From contig WBMV01005981.1 of NCBI GenBank assembly GCA_013396655.1, positions 62,001 through 126,000 on the forward strand: a stretch of 64,000 nt of DNA, written 5' to 3'. The notes under the pieces are model-generated. The model saw nothing but the letters and a program-made list of their open reading frames with translations, was not told the origin of the DNA and made no database searches. Both the position numbers and the translations under genes were made by a program. This DNA is from Campylorhamphus procurvoides (Eukaryota > Chordata > Aves > Passeriformes > Dendrocolaptidae). Positions 37,181-49,255 of the stretch are shown piece after piece. Every line of letters starts with the position of its first letter. The stretch's first letter is position 1.

Positions 37181-37638
37181 CTAAGGGCTGATATCATTTT
37201 GTTTGTCCCTTGATTTGTGCTTGGGATTGCCCTTACCCAAGTGCAGGACCTTGCCCTTGTCCTCATGGAATTTCATGAAGTTCACACCAGCCCACCTCTC
37301 AAGGTCCCTTTGGGAAGCATCCCTTTCCTCCAGTGTGTTGGCCACAACATGCAGCTTGTTGTTGTCAGCAAACCTGCTGAGGGTGCACCCAATCTCACCA
37401 TCCATGTTGCCAACAAAGCTGTTCAACTTCCCCATCCCAATACTGACTCCTGAGGAACATCGCTCATCGCAGGTTTCCGGTTAGACATTGAGCCAGTGAC
37501 TGTTGCCTGCAACTCTCCGAGAGCCAGCCAATTCCTTATCCTCTAGTTTGTCCATCCATCAAATACATATATCTTCAGTTTAGAGACAAGAATGTTGTGT
37601 GGGACAGTGTCAAATACTTTGCACGATTCCAGGTAGAT
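37181..37638 (-). pseudogene. CR1 reverse transcriptase remnant, distal part
   Basis: The minus-strand translation (frame 37181-37435) contains FADNNKLHVV, then DLERWAGVNFMKFHEDKGKV and LHLGKGNP. These correspond to the CR1 RT catalytic block FADDTKLGG followed by the DLDRLERWA...[14 protein letters not shown] segment. The second catalytic aspartate of FADD reads Asn, so this copy is dead at the active site as well as truncated. The upstream half of the same domain lies on the other side of the nested CR1. Confidence 0.8.
37634..37638. repeat. Target-site duplication (left) of the nested CR1
   Basis: TAGAT, belonging to the older CR1, is repeated at 38332-38336. Confidence 0.65.
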
Positions 37639-38331
37639 CATAGAATCATAGAATCACAGAATATGCTGAGTTGGAAGGGACCCAGAAGTATCATCAAGTC
37701 CAACTTCTGGCCCTAAGCAGGACACCCCAAGAGTCAAATCACATGACTGAGAGTGTCCTCCAAATGCTTCTTGAACACTGACAGGCTTGATACTGTAATC
37801 ACTTCCCTGGGGAGCCTGTTCCAGTGCCCAGTAACCCTCTGCATGAAAAACCTTGTCTCAATATCCAACCTAGACCTCCCAACTCAGCTTCATGCAGTTT
37901 CCTCGAGTCCTATCACTGATCACGAGAGAGAACAGAGCAGTACTTGTCCCACCACTTCCCCTCATCAGTATTTTGAAGACTGCAATGAGGTCTCCTCTTG
38001 GTAACTTCTTCTCTAGGCTGAACAAACCAAGTCATCTCAGATGCTCCTCACATGGCTTTCCCTCAAGGCCCTTCACCATCCTTGTGGCCCTCCTTTGGAC
38101 ACTCTCTAAGACCTTAATGTCTTTTTTATATTGTGGTGCCCAAAATTGCACATAGTACTCAAGGTGAGGCTGCGCCAGTGCGGAGTGGGACAATCAGCTG
38201 GCCATGTTGTGTTTAACAGGACATGGTTGGCCCTGCTGGCTGCAAGGGCACTGCTGATTCATATTCAACTTGCCATCAACCAGGACCTTCAGGTCCCTTT
38301 CTGCAGCACTGCTCTCCAGCCTCTCATTCCC
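37639..38331 (-). mobile_element. Younger CR1 LINE nested in an older CR1
   Basis: It begins with three copies of the CR1 terminal octamer (CATAGAATCATAGAATCACAGAAT) followed by ATGCTGAGTTGGAAGGGACC, the typical 3' end in minus orientation. It runs back through the RT C-terminal region and stops at the segment whose reverse complement starts GGGAATGAGAGG. It is therefore a 5'-truncated copy of 693 bp with no RT catalytic core. TAGAT is present on both sides (37634-37638 and 38332-38336), consistent with a short target duplication. At the RT tail site where the copies at 49 and 60 kb carry TAA, this copy has a sense codon (GAA). Confidence 0.88.
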
Positions 38332-38336
38332 TAGAT
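38332..38336. repeat. Target-site duplication (right) of the nested CR1
   Basis: TAGAT, where the older CR1 resumes after the insertion. It is short, so coincidence cannot be excluded, but the collinearity of the flanks supports it. Confidence 0.65.
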
Positions 38337-38775
38337 GAAGACAGTTGCTGTCCCTTTATCCACCAACACCATCATCCTATTGGACAAGGCCGCCAAATTT
38401 GCCAGACAGGATTTGCCCTTATTGAAGCCATGCTGAGTTTCGCCAGTCACCTTCCTATTTTCCAGGTGCCTTAGCACTGTTATCAGAATGATCTGTTCCA
38501 TCAACTTGCCAGGCACTGAGGCGAGACTGACCATTCCTCAGTTACCCAGATTTTCCTTTTTTATCTTTTTAAAAATGGAGGTTATATTTCCCTTTTTGCA
38601 GTCAGTGGGAACTTCTCTGGACTACCACAACTTCTCAAATACGATGGAGATTGACTTAGCCACAAATGAGTTCCTTCAGGACTTACAAATGTATCTCATC
38701 TGCTCCCATGGACTTGTGCACCTTTGGGTTCCTTAGATGTTCTCGAACCTGATCTTGTCCAAAAGTGCTTCTTGA
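38332..38775 (-). pseudogene. CR1 reverse transcriptase remnant, proximal part
   Basis: Minus-strand translation of 38331-38534 gives VSLASVPGKLMEQI, then QHGFNKGKSCLANL and a decayed region that should lead to the first catalytic Asp block. VPGK...ME and QHGF.KGKSCL.NL are RT motif landmarks of CR1. The segment stops at the nested insertion, and its continuation is at 37181-37638. Confidence 0.8.
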
Positions 38776-41700
38776 TCAGGTACCTGTTGTACCTGTACTG
38801 CTTTATTTTGGTTTATATCTTAGAATTTTTAATTTTTTCTCAGCCAAGCCATACTTCACAACCACTTATTTAAAATGCTACAATATTGACTCTCCAATGC
38901 ATGTTTTCCAAGCTTTATGGTATTATAGTTCTGCACATATTCCTGTCTTAAAACATTAACACTCATGGATGACTCCTTTAAAGTAATGATATAGGACAAA
39001 AAATTTCTCTGGTAAATGACATAACATGCTGCTGACAAATCAATGCTACAAACTATTCTTGTGTACTCCAGTGTTGACTGCTCCCCAACTATGAGAATCC
39101 ATCAAAGCTTCTTGCATTTCCACGCATGATGTGATAAGTCATCTTCAGATTTGACTGACAAAGAGACACTTTAAAATGAGTTTGAATGCTACTGTGTTAG
39201 ATTGTTCAAGACTACCCAAATTTGATCGCATTTAAATCACTACACTTGTATCAGTAATCATGAAGCACTTGGTTTTCTTACTTGTTTATCATAGAAGCAA
39301 AGGCCTGAAACAGACCTCAGGGTCATTTTTGTCTTTTCCAACAGATACACCTGTTGAAAGTGGCTCAACAACATTTTTGTCAGTTCTGAAGGACATTAGA
39401 GACAGAAGGTAATTTTAGTCTTTTTACTAACATCTACTCAAACAATGGCAGCACAGCTTTCCCGACAGTGCAACAGGTTCTGTGTCTCCACAGAGGTATT
39501 TGTGAATGGAGATGTCTCTGGCAGAAGAAGAAATGTCTGGTTAACAGCATAGTAAGTCTGCTGCTGATCGATAACTCAAAGTCCAGTGCTACGTGGTTCT
39601 AATGCAATCTGCCAGATCAAGAAAACTGTGCTGGCTCATAATTCAGACAGATATGATTCATATGTGGAAAGAAAAGAAATGGGGGAAGAGAGAATCAATA
39701 TTGGAAAATCTCATCTAGAGCTGCCATCTGAAAGCTCCCAAAATTGAGCCTTCTCTAACTCAAAACATTAATCTGGATGACATGCAGAGGTTGGGAAGAT
39801 GAAAAGGGAACACTAGATAACAGAATGAAACCTCTTAACACTTTTATCAGGCCCAGATTTCACTGTCAAACATATAAAAATTGAAAGGACAAGCATACGG
39901 ATCTGCAGCCTTATGGCCTTTGAAGTATGCTTATATTGTTCAGTTATTTCACTTGATCAGCAAAATAATGGTTGAGGGAAGCTGAAACGATCAGCTACCA
40001 GAAGGATCCCTATGAAAAGCCCAATATGAAGATATTGCTGATTCCATATCAAGAAAATGTATACATCAAGACAATGCATAAATCAGTGTACTTTTGGTTG
40101 CATCAGGATTGTTTGGGGTTTATGTGCAAGATTATTCTCTTGTAATTAGTGTTCCTTTGTTATATGCATATCGGCTATAAATCACTGAGTAACCGCAACA
40201 AAGTTGGTTTTGTTTAAATACCTATTATAATTCCATTTTGTCTCATAGATACCCTAATCAACTAAATCAGGAAGTTAGCCAAGCAACAGAGTTAAAGAAA
40301 ATCACAATACACCAAGAACGCATTTTCCTGACATGAAAAGTTTTAAGCTTGGTGGGGCACGTATGTAGTCTGTAATGAAGAAGTGCAGCAAAAGGGAAAG
40401 CTGTCTGAACCACTTTGAAGCTGAAAGCACCTCCTGTGATGCCTTCAGAATCCAATATCAGCCCAGGACATTTGTTTATGCATTGCAGATAAGAAAGAGC
40501 ATGGGTCATTAGGGCTTACAGACCACGAGTTTTCACAGAAGTAAAATAAATATTTTTGTAGCATTATTTGCAGATTCCATTCCTCAGGTGCAACAAGTGT
40601 GCTGCTTGAGGTATAAAATTACAAACATGAATATGTCTTGAGGTTCTCACAAGAGCACAAACTGGTCCTCTAGTTTGTGAAGGCAGCACAGACCTGTAGT
40701 CATGACCTTGATGGTGCCTGACAGGTTCATCCCATGTGCATAAGTGCCCATCAGCAAGAACACAAGCAGGAGTGGGTTGCATTCTTCAAAAATATTAAAG
40801 TACTCAGAGAAAAAATTGCCATAATAAATTAAACTTCTGGTCAATAAGATCTTTGGAGTTTGAGTTTTCCTTTGACTCAAAAATGTGTGTTGGTCGCAGA
40901 GGTCAATATACAAATACTGAAATACAACTGAGAATTGGGCTGAATAGATCTTCAACTGGAAAATATCCTGAGATAAGGATACTTGTCCAGGATCCCTGGG
41001 AGGTAGATGTTGCACCATATGAATGAAGCCTTGAAGTAGTCTTCATTGTGCCAGGCACCATGCAAGCACACACAAAGTTACCTGCCTGGAAGAAGTTTTC
41101 ATGTGAGAAGCCATGTTGACTTCTTGTCGCAGAAGAGATGGATGTACAAAAGAATATTTGGGATGTGATTTATTTCACTTGACTTCAAACATCAACAGTG
41201 CAGATCCCATGTTTTAGTAAAGTGGGAGGCTTTGCCTGCCCAGCAGTTGCAGCTTGGAGTCTGAAAACTTGATGCACTTCTTCAGATCCCTCTGTGCTGT
41301 CAGATCACTGGTGTTTCTTATGAGCTGGCACTAGTCTCTTGGAAACATGTATTTTCCTTCCTTGAAATAAGCTATTTCACACAGGGCAAAGAGTAAGACA
41401 TGAATTAATAGTACCTTCCTCTGTATTCAAGCCAAATTACCTACATATGGTCACTTAAAATGCCCCTGGTATTCACTTTCATTATATACAATATATAAGG
41501 AAACAAAACTGATTTAAAAATGGGCATGTGAATGCAATGGGATGCCTGGCAAAACTGTAAATTCTTCTACAACAGAACAGAACAGAACAGCAACTGTGCT
41601 TCAGTGCTATTCTGAGTCTGACAATACAGCAAGTTTCTACCCATGAAGTTCTTCAACAGAAAAATAAAAAAGAAGTTTCAGGACATTTAAATTAATTAAT

Positions 41701-44700
41701 TATTTTTGTCTTGGACAAACAGAGATAAAAATAAGTTAACTTTTTAAAGGAATCAGTAGATTCATTCAGATTAGCTGTATGGGAGATGTTTCAGTACTTT
41801 AAGAAAAGTTCCAAAGCCAGATTTTAGTTCAATACAACTTTTCATTTTCTCATTTTCTACCAAAAGCTTTTCTTTATTTTTTTTTTATATTTCTGGCTTA
41901 AATTTTGTTATCAAAACAACAAGTAGTTTTCACAGCCATGTTCCTATGCTGATGTGTGCTATCACAAGCATGTTTTTTTGGAAGCTCTAAAAAAGCCCAG
42001 GCTTACTTACCCCTTTCAGGGTCTATTCCATATGTAGGGGATGAAAAAAAATCAAACGTATTAACTATAGAACAAAATTACCAGTACTATAAAATAGTAT
42101 TTCTCAGTGTGACAATGTTTTCTTTGACCTTTCTGGTGACATTATGATGTCACAATTCTGTGGCTTTGGCCTATTTTCTGCATAGCCTCCACTGGGCTAG
42201 ATTTGATGGAAATAAACATCTTACATAACAGTCCAGCTGTGCACTCAGCTTTTTTCCCTTCTCAATTTTTTTTTTTTCCTGAAGGAGATTTTCCCAGCAG
42301 GAATTCTGGACATACATTTAACATTTGCCAAATTTCATCTTTAGAATCTGTTAGGGTTTATAAGAAGATTAAGAGCCAGCTGATGTGTTTCATCACCCTT
42401 CCTCTGTAATCACAGAGCTTTACACTAGGAAAGAGAGCAAGAGGCAGGTTAAAAATGCAGTAATTCCCTTGAAAGGAGAACTAAAATAGAAGACCCTGAG
42501 TGTGAGACTTTGTACTACTGGGGGTTTTTTTAAGCCAAACCCTTTCAGGAAAGAGCAAAGATCAGACACAGACTACACACAGAGACAAAAAAACCATACC
42601 CTGACCTGATAACTTTTGCTGTTATTTTAATAGCAAAAAGAAAGATGAACAGTATTGCACATCAAAATCTTTAACTCTTTATTTTCCTTTTTCCTATATT
42701 TGTTTTGACTGAATGTGTAAAAGGTATGTATACAGACACAGACTGGACAGGAAATCTTCCTAAAGAATAAAGAATAAACCAAAGTGAATAAAGAAATAGG
42801 TGCATATATACCAAGAAAAATAATATACCATGACATGTACCATAGACTGGCATTGCCCAAGTTACATACACAGGTTTTTAAAATTGGGAAAGTTTGCAGA
42901 GAAAATGTTACAAAGCTTTCAGTTGTTTACTTTCAAAACTACAGTTGCAGGAGTTATCATCAACTTTTGCTTTTTTTGCTTTAAAAATCACTGAACTGTT
43001 TTAAAATAATGACAATTAAACCCAGTATTCTTGGTTTGCTTGTAGTTTGGTTTCTGTTTTTTCAATTTTATGGCTTTAAGTCACTACATTTTACTCCATA
43101 TAACACAGGCAGGGGAAAAAGCTTACTTAAAAGAAAATGAGGCAGCTGAAATTTATGGTAGTCATTGAACACTATGGGCACTGAGCGCATAGGGATATTT
43201 TTATTTTAAATTTATGGTACCATCTCTTCTCTCTTTCACCAATGACACTCCCCATATCTCTCTTGTCAGTAGCAGCATGACCTGATGAGGCAAACAGAAT
43301 ACTAAATGATCAGGCCTACAGTTACCAAATCAGAAGTGTTAAACCCTTTGTATTAAAAAAGAAATATTTGACATATCACAGTGAAAATGAAGCAGCTCCT
43401 TTATATTTTTAATAATTAAATACTACCTAAATCAGTGTCCTTTAATTAACCTAAACAGTTGTGTACTTGAAAGAATGGTCTGTAGTACTACAGACCTTCA
43501 TCTGCAGAAGACCAGCAGACAGCTCACCTCCATCAGTTTGGGAAGACCCTGTTTCCAGGTGCAAATGACAGGATAAATGCAGGCAGACTTACTCCACTGG
43601 CCAATCCACTGCATAAACAGATGTAATCAACTTACAGCACACAAGGCAAGTTTTTGCAAACATTGTTGAACTCATTACCTCTATCAGCAGGACATATTAT
43701 TACTTTTAATAGATCTCTTAAATATGCAGTTTTCTCTGGAAATAATACCTCTGCAATTCAACAATCTGTTTAAAGTTATAGGATTTTAGGAATAATTCTG
43801 TCACTGATTTCATTCCTGCCTAAGGAATGAAACAATTTAATGTACAGTCCTCACCATATCAGATAATTCAAATTTTCTTTCTGAGACAAAAATCCACTAT
43901 TTCCTGCTGTCTTTCAATCATTCTTTTTCACTGTAAATTACATTATCACATTGGAAGCATTAGGAGTGATACTGCAAAGAGAGTCCTTGCTCATATTCTA
44001 AATGACCTTGTTTTTTTTGAGATTAAGTAAGACAAAGAATTGGAAATGCAAATTTTATATTATCTGCCTTGCTTTCAAATTATGTGAACTTTCATATTCA
44101 TAAAGCATGAAAACAATAATGTATAGGTTTGTTTAATGAATATTGGTTTTACTTTATTTATCGAATGTGTTTAGTACTTATAAAGTCAGAACACTCTGGA
44201 TTGATTCTTAATATATTTATTGCATTGGATATAAGACACAGTGAAAATCCTAATGTTTTCAGGAAATGTTGAACTGTAAGCCAGTAAATCACATGAATTG
44301 AGAATGTATCACTGAACTTTAGAATTGGAAGAGATACTTACCTCTTAACTCGTGTTTCATTTCAAAGGAACAACATTCCGTGAAGGGTGCCAAAAATAAG
44401 TAAAATTAAATTAAATTCAGGCAAGCAAATGAACATTCATTGCCTATCAAAATATACTTCCATGCACCAGAACCTTCCCAGAAAATCAATATTGCAAAAA
44501 ATTCTTTTGAACGACAATTACCTGAAACGGAAGTTACTAAGTGGACTGCACAGTCGGATTAGGGATAAAAAACAGTAGTGGTGTTTATGTAATCAGAGCA
44601 CCCTGTTCAGTCATATTCCATCTCTTGCAAACCCTGATTTCAATCCTACCTATGAGCCTGACTTGTGCAATTGACTTCCCCTTGAGCTTGCATTCCTTCT

Positions 44701-45638
44701 AAGAGTCACAAATAAAAGGTAACAAAGTGTCATGTCTTGAGGTCAGGACCACAATACTGGAAATACTAATTGAGGAGAAACAAGCACTGCAGCTCAATAG
44801 AAGATGATTGTCTCAGACTGCAGCAGAAAACCATAGATACTCTTTAAAGCAGGAAATCTACCTCCATCCATATGATGTATATTAGAGCTAAAAATGCATT
44901 GGTTGCAAGAGATAAAATATGGGCACACAGTCATTTCTGTCTGAAATGGAAGTGGAAGCTGTTAATGAAATAATCTGTGTAAATTTCTTGTGTGAACGGA
45001 AATCTCTATATCTAAACTACTACAGTTGTACAAGGCTTCAAGCAAACAGATATAAATTCCCTGTGCAAAACCAAGATCCACATACCAAATTGATGCACTA
45101 TGTATATATAAGGTGGTCAGAAAACATGGAGAAACTTTAACAATTCTTTTTTTTAAGTTTCTCTTTTAAGAGAAAGGGTGATTTTGTTTTTATGCTCATA
45201 ACTAACAAAGAAAAGGATTATTCACTTCAAGAGAATCAGAAAAAAAGTCTTAAAACATCACATAATATAATCAGAAGCCCAAAACATAAATTGCAAGAAT
45301 CCCAAAAATTATATTACACATGTTTAGTTTTACATTGAAGAACTGTTATATCATTTTTTATGAAAATACTTACCATTGATCTCTTCATCCAAAATTTTTC
45401 AATACAACTTCATGAAAATGTTTTGTTTTTTTCTGACAATTTTTATAAGGAAAATGTTGAGTTCTCAAAAATGTGAATAGTGACCTCTTTTTCTTCAGAT
45501 AGGCACTAAACAGCACACTTGTATTTCAGTAGTCTGATAAAATATTTTGTTACTGTTGATTGCTATCAGCACTACTTCTACAAAAGAAACGTTTAATTCC
45601 TGCAGAAACAATAAAAATATTGCAGAACCACAGACTCT
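38776..45638. other. AT-rich non-coding DNA
   Basis: No gene was recognised. The longest frame (123 codons minus at 40647-41018) has no identifiable domain. There is a short CAGAA pentamer run near 41572-41592 and T runs near 41878 and 42265. A weak CR1-like phrase at 39290-39340 was not accepted. Confidence 0.55.
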
Positions 45639-45970
45639 CTTCGGGACACCTTCCACCAATCTGAGTTACTCAAGGGCCCATCCAATCTGGCCTTGAACAC
45701 TTCCAGGGATGGGGCATTCAGAACTTTTCTGGGCAACCTGTTCCAGTGCCTCACCACGCTCACAGTAAGTAACTTCTTCCTCATATCTAATATAACCCTA
45801 CTTTTTTTTTCAGTTTAAAGCTATTCCCCCGTGTCCTGTCACTGCTTGCCCTTGTAAAAAGTCCCTTTCCAATTTTCTTGTAGGCCCGCTTCAGGTACTA
45901 AAAAGCTTCAATAAGGTCCCCTGGAGCCTTCTCTCTTCCAGATGGAATTAGTTCAGTCTCAGAAATCATA
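45639..45970 (-). mobile_element. CR1 LINE fragment, minus strand
   Basis: The reverse complement encodes the last part of ORF2. A minus-strand frame (45593-45784) reads VVRHWNRLPRKVLNAPSLEVFKARLDG, the conserved tail VVRHWNRLPREVV.APSLEVFKARLDG of CR1 RT. Further right are the CR1 segments 'AAAGCTATTCCCCCGTGTCCTGTCACT' and 'GTAGGCCCGCTTCAGGTACT' followed by 'GGAGCCTTCTCTCTTCCAG'. The terminal octamers are not visible, so both ends are missing or decayed. It resembles the older CR1 at 36.7 kb more than the younger copies. Confidence 0.85.
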
Positions 45971-48900
45971 GTCAGCCTCAGTCTATGCTTTAACCACTTC
46001 TTGAGATGATAGAACTATCATGTCAAAGATACCATCCTGAGATAAGATGTTCTTTCTCCAATGCTCAACTTTAAGACATCTGTACTGGTTTGGTTCTTAG
46101 GTTGAAGACTAAAATTCTCAGTCATTGAGTTTTTCTAAGAGTCACCTGAGAGATGAGAGAACTGAGGTTAAAAAAAAAAGCAAAAGCACAAGGACATAGC
46201 TTTGGTGCCTAAAAATGCTTGTGGATACCACAGCTCAGCTAGAAATCAGGGGCATACAGAGTTCTGTAACTTTCATATTTAAGCTTCCATACCTAATTTA
46301 GGAAAGTAAACCTTCCCCTTCATCTTGTCTATGTCCTTTTTATCAGAATAATCAATCATAGAAAAAAAAATTGTCAGGCTTACTAATGCTGAGTTTCTAA
46401 CAAAACGAATAAACACGCAATTTATGATCTCTGTATTGCAAAGTAAGCTTTAAAGTTTGGTCTGAAGCTTAGTCAAAGCAACAGAAAAAAATAAGTGGAA
46501 AGGGTATGCCCACATTATGAAAAGCCAGGTTTCCAGGAGAATTTATGAGCTTCATGGAATTCATATGTCCTGGACATTCATGCCTTTTCCTTGTAGAACT
46601 GATGCATATTGTATATGATTTATGAGCAACACTGGTTAAAAATTGGATGCCAATTGAATCTGTTCCTTAAACCAATTTTATGTGCATCTATAAAATTGGC
46701 AGATACAAGATACAATGTCAAAACAGAAAGGATAAACCAAGCAAAAGTATTAACAAGATTTAATGCATCACCTCCCACTCCTTCAATTACTGTTCTAGAG
46801 AGGAGAAAAACACTGAGACAATGGGGGAATGGTCTCAGATCTCAAACTTCAATAGCACTCACTTTCCTGTGACAGTATACAGATTTGGAATATATAATCA
46901 GGAAGGGAAAACACAAAAACACCTGCTTGTAAAGTATCATACTTTAAGACACGCCCAGATCAGCTATGACTTAGCTATCATTAAGTTACATAAACTCCGG
47001 TGTTTCGTGAGGTTTCTGGGTTAGATCCATCACTGAAATGTGCAGACTCTGTCACACTCAAAAGCTGTGAGCAATGATTAAAAAGTAAGAGTCCCCAGGG
47101 ATAATTTATAAGGTTTTTCCAGACCTAAAAATATCCTTCTTTACCTCATGCTGCCCAATGTAACAAGGTATCAGTTCTGCATCACTACCTGCGTCCCATG
47201 CTGTAGGAACACCTGCCATTTCCACAACCTAAGAGGACTGCTCCAGACTGAAAAGTTTTGACTGTTTTCTGTGGTACTTAAGCCAGAGAAATTATCTTCC
47301 TATAAAAACAGAGTTTTAGCAATTTCTACATAACACCTTCCGCTGCTTCATCCCTTTCACATGATATGAGGATGCTGGACTAACATGAAGATCTCTCAAT
47401 TAATTTTTAACATTGAGCAACATTCTGATTTGTTTTCTATCCTGTTATTCATGACTTTCCTTCTTTTTATGCCCTCTATTCATACTCATCACACAAAGAA
47501 CAGGTAAAACAGATGTTGTCACCGTTCGGAGTCAATGGAAATTTACAGTGAAACTGGCTTTATCCAAATGGTATTAAAAATAAAATCTCTTTGGGGCTCC
47601 ATACCTGTAGCATAAAACTTGGTGAATTAATTAGATTTGTTGTATTTGCTTTTAATTCTGCAGGGACATAGGAAATATTCCAAGAAAAATTATGAGCCCA
47701 AATATAATCTTTCTGACGAATAAATCAAAATATATAGAATAGCTGTAGTTATATGTCTTCCTTATGAAAAACCTCATTTTATACTTTCTTGGCCTCCATG
47801 CATCCTTGACAAACATGTACAAACATGTACCTAACTCTAATTCATGCCATTGATGACAACTTAACTAACAGAATTTTTGGATCCAGATCTGACTGTATTG
47901 CATACTTTTGTGAAAATATGGGAACAAAGGGCCCAAGAACACCATCTGAGCCCTCGAATACAGTTCTGTATGTAAACATAGCATTATGTGTGCTGCATTA
48001 GATGAAAAAAGCCTAATATAGGAGGATCCACATCTTTGTCACACCACCTCGTCACTACACTGCACTTTCAAGAGTCCAGAATACCATCTAAACAAGAGCA
48101 AACTCAGCCCTAACTGTAGCACACTGCAGCAACAGGCAGGGATAGAAGGAGAGCAAAAATATTCCTATGTCCACTGCTTGTGGTTTAGCAAAACAACCAC
48201 TGAAGAGATTCCAATGCATTTAGCTAGCTGTGGTACAAGAACAGTGCTTCACAGGAAGGCAAGGAACCCAATTAAAAAAAAAAACCAAAGAAACTTCAGA
48301 TAAAATTCTTCAAAACACCTATGTTACTAATATTCAATGGACCTTGGTTTTCTTAGTCAACTAAAATAAAATTAATCAGACTAAAGGTAGATGTCTGCTT
48401 GTATGACACCATTTGATGATGAATAGAAAATAAAAAGGGTATATTAATTTCTTCCTGAAGTAGATATCTTAAATGGGTTGGAGTTTTACACCTTAAAAGT
48501 ATTTAATTCTCTGAATTTATTGGAAAACAGGCCTCAGATAACTAGGAGAGCTCCAAGGTAAATGCTCACAAGGAATGTAATCACTGAAGGAGATGAATCC
48601 CATTCTTGTAAGAAATATTTTATTGATTTGAATTGGAATTGTTGGCTTTTCTTCTTCCAAAAAGTTTTCTTTCTTTTTTTCTTCCACTCTGAGTGACAGG
48701 CACACAGATACATTTTCTGAGCACATATATATTTTTGTCTTATTCATTCCAATAAAGTTGAAATAAAAGACTTCTAACTGAAAAGCAAAGAAAAATGATA
48801 ACTGCAAACAGTATTTACCACCTGTGATTTGAGCTCAGATTCCAATGGTAGAAATATAGAAATTGATTTTTTGAATGAATCAGCAACATTATTCATTATA

Positions 48901-49255
48901 AAATATAAATTATTAATGTGTAATTATTTTGAAAGGAAAATATCTTGTAATTCCAGGGTATTTTCTTTAAGTTCATTGTCAGGAAAATTCTTAAAGCTGT
49001 TATTTGAAGTTTCCCACAGCTATCACCGAAAGCTCTATTTAGCACCAAATACCCACACAAGTCTGAACAACCTGCACTTAAATGTTCATTCACACAATCC
49101 ATCCACTGGCGTTTTGAACTGGGTTGTGACTTACAATAGTCTGTAAGGCAAAATTCTTCCTCAGTAAAGCTGCTAGTGGTTTATCTTACAGGCTTATGCT
49201 CAAAATCCAGCAAATTGTCCTAATATATAATGTAAATATATGCAGACTGGACTTC
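45971..49255. other. AT-rich non-coding DNA
   Basis: No gene was recognised. The only structure seen is a perfect 11-bp tandem duplication (ACAAACATGTA twice) near 47812-47833 and an A/C-type patch at about 48272-48288. Confidence 0.55.

Larger units (their letters stand above)
36680..38775 (-). mobile_element. Old CR1 LINE, minus strand, interrupted by a younger CR1
   Basis: The left end (CATAAAATTATAGAATGG... AAGGACC) is a decayed CR1 3' terminus. Moving right, the sequence is the reverse complement of CR1 ORF2 from its C-terminus into the reverse transcriptase core. It is a 5'-truncated copy of about 1.4 kb once the 693-bp insert at 37639-38331 is removed. On both sides of the insert the CR1 sequence is collinear: the part before it ends in the region TCCAGGTAGAT, and the part after resumes at TAGATGAAGACAG. 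The right (5') end is put at about 38775 because the match fades after 'TCTCGAACCTGATCTTGTCC'. It is inactive, with numerous frameshifts and stops. Confidence 0.88.

Noticed and set aside
39290..39340. Weak CR1-like 3' phrase (ATCATAGAAG... GACCTCAGGGTCAT)
   Set aside because: Only scattered similarity, with no octamer repeat and no ORF2 sequence on the expected side.
44305..44345. Phrase GAACTTTAGAATTGGAAGAGA resembling a LINE-type 3' end
   Set aside because: Too short, and not followed by further family sequence.
46081..46110. TGTACTGGTTTGG resembling an LTR terminus
   Set aside because: No matching opposite terminus or target duplication was found downstream, and the following sequence does not look like an LTR.
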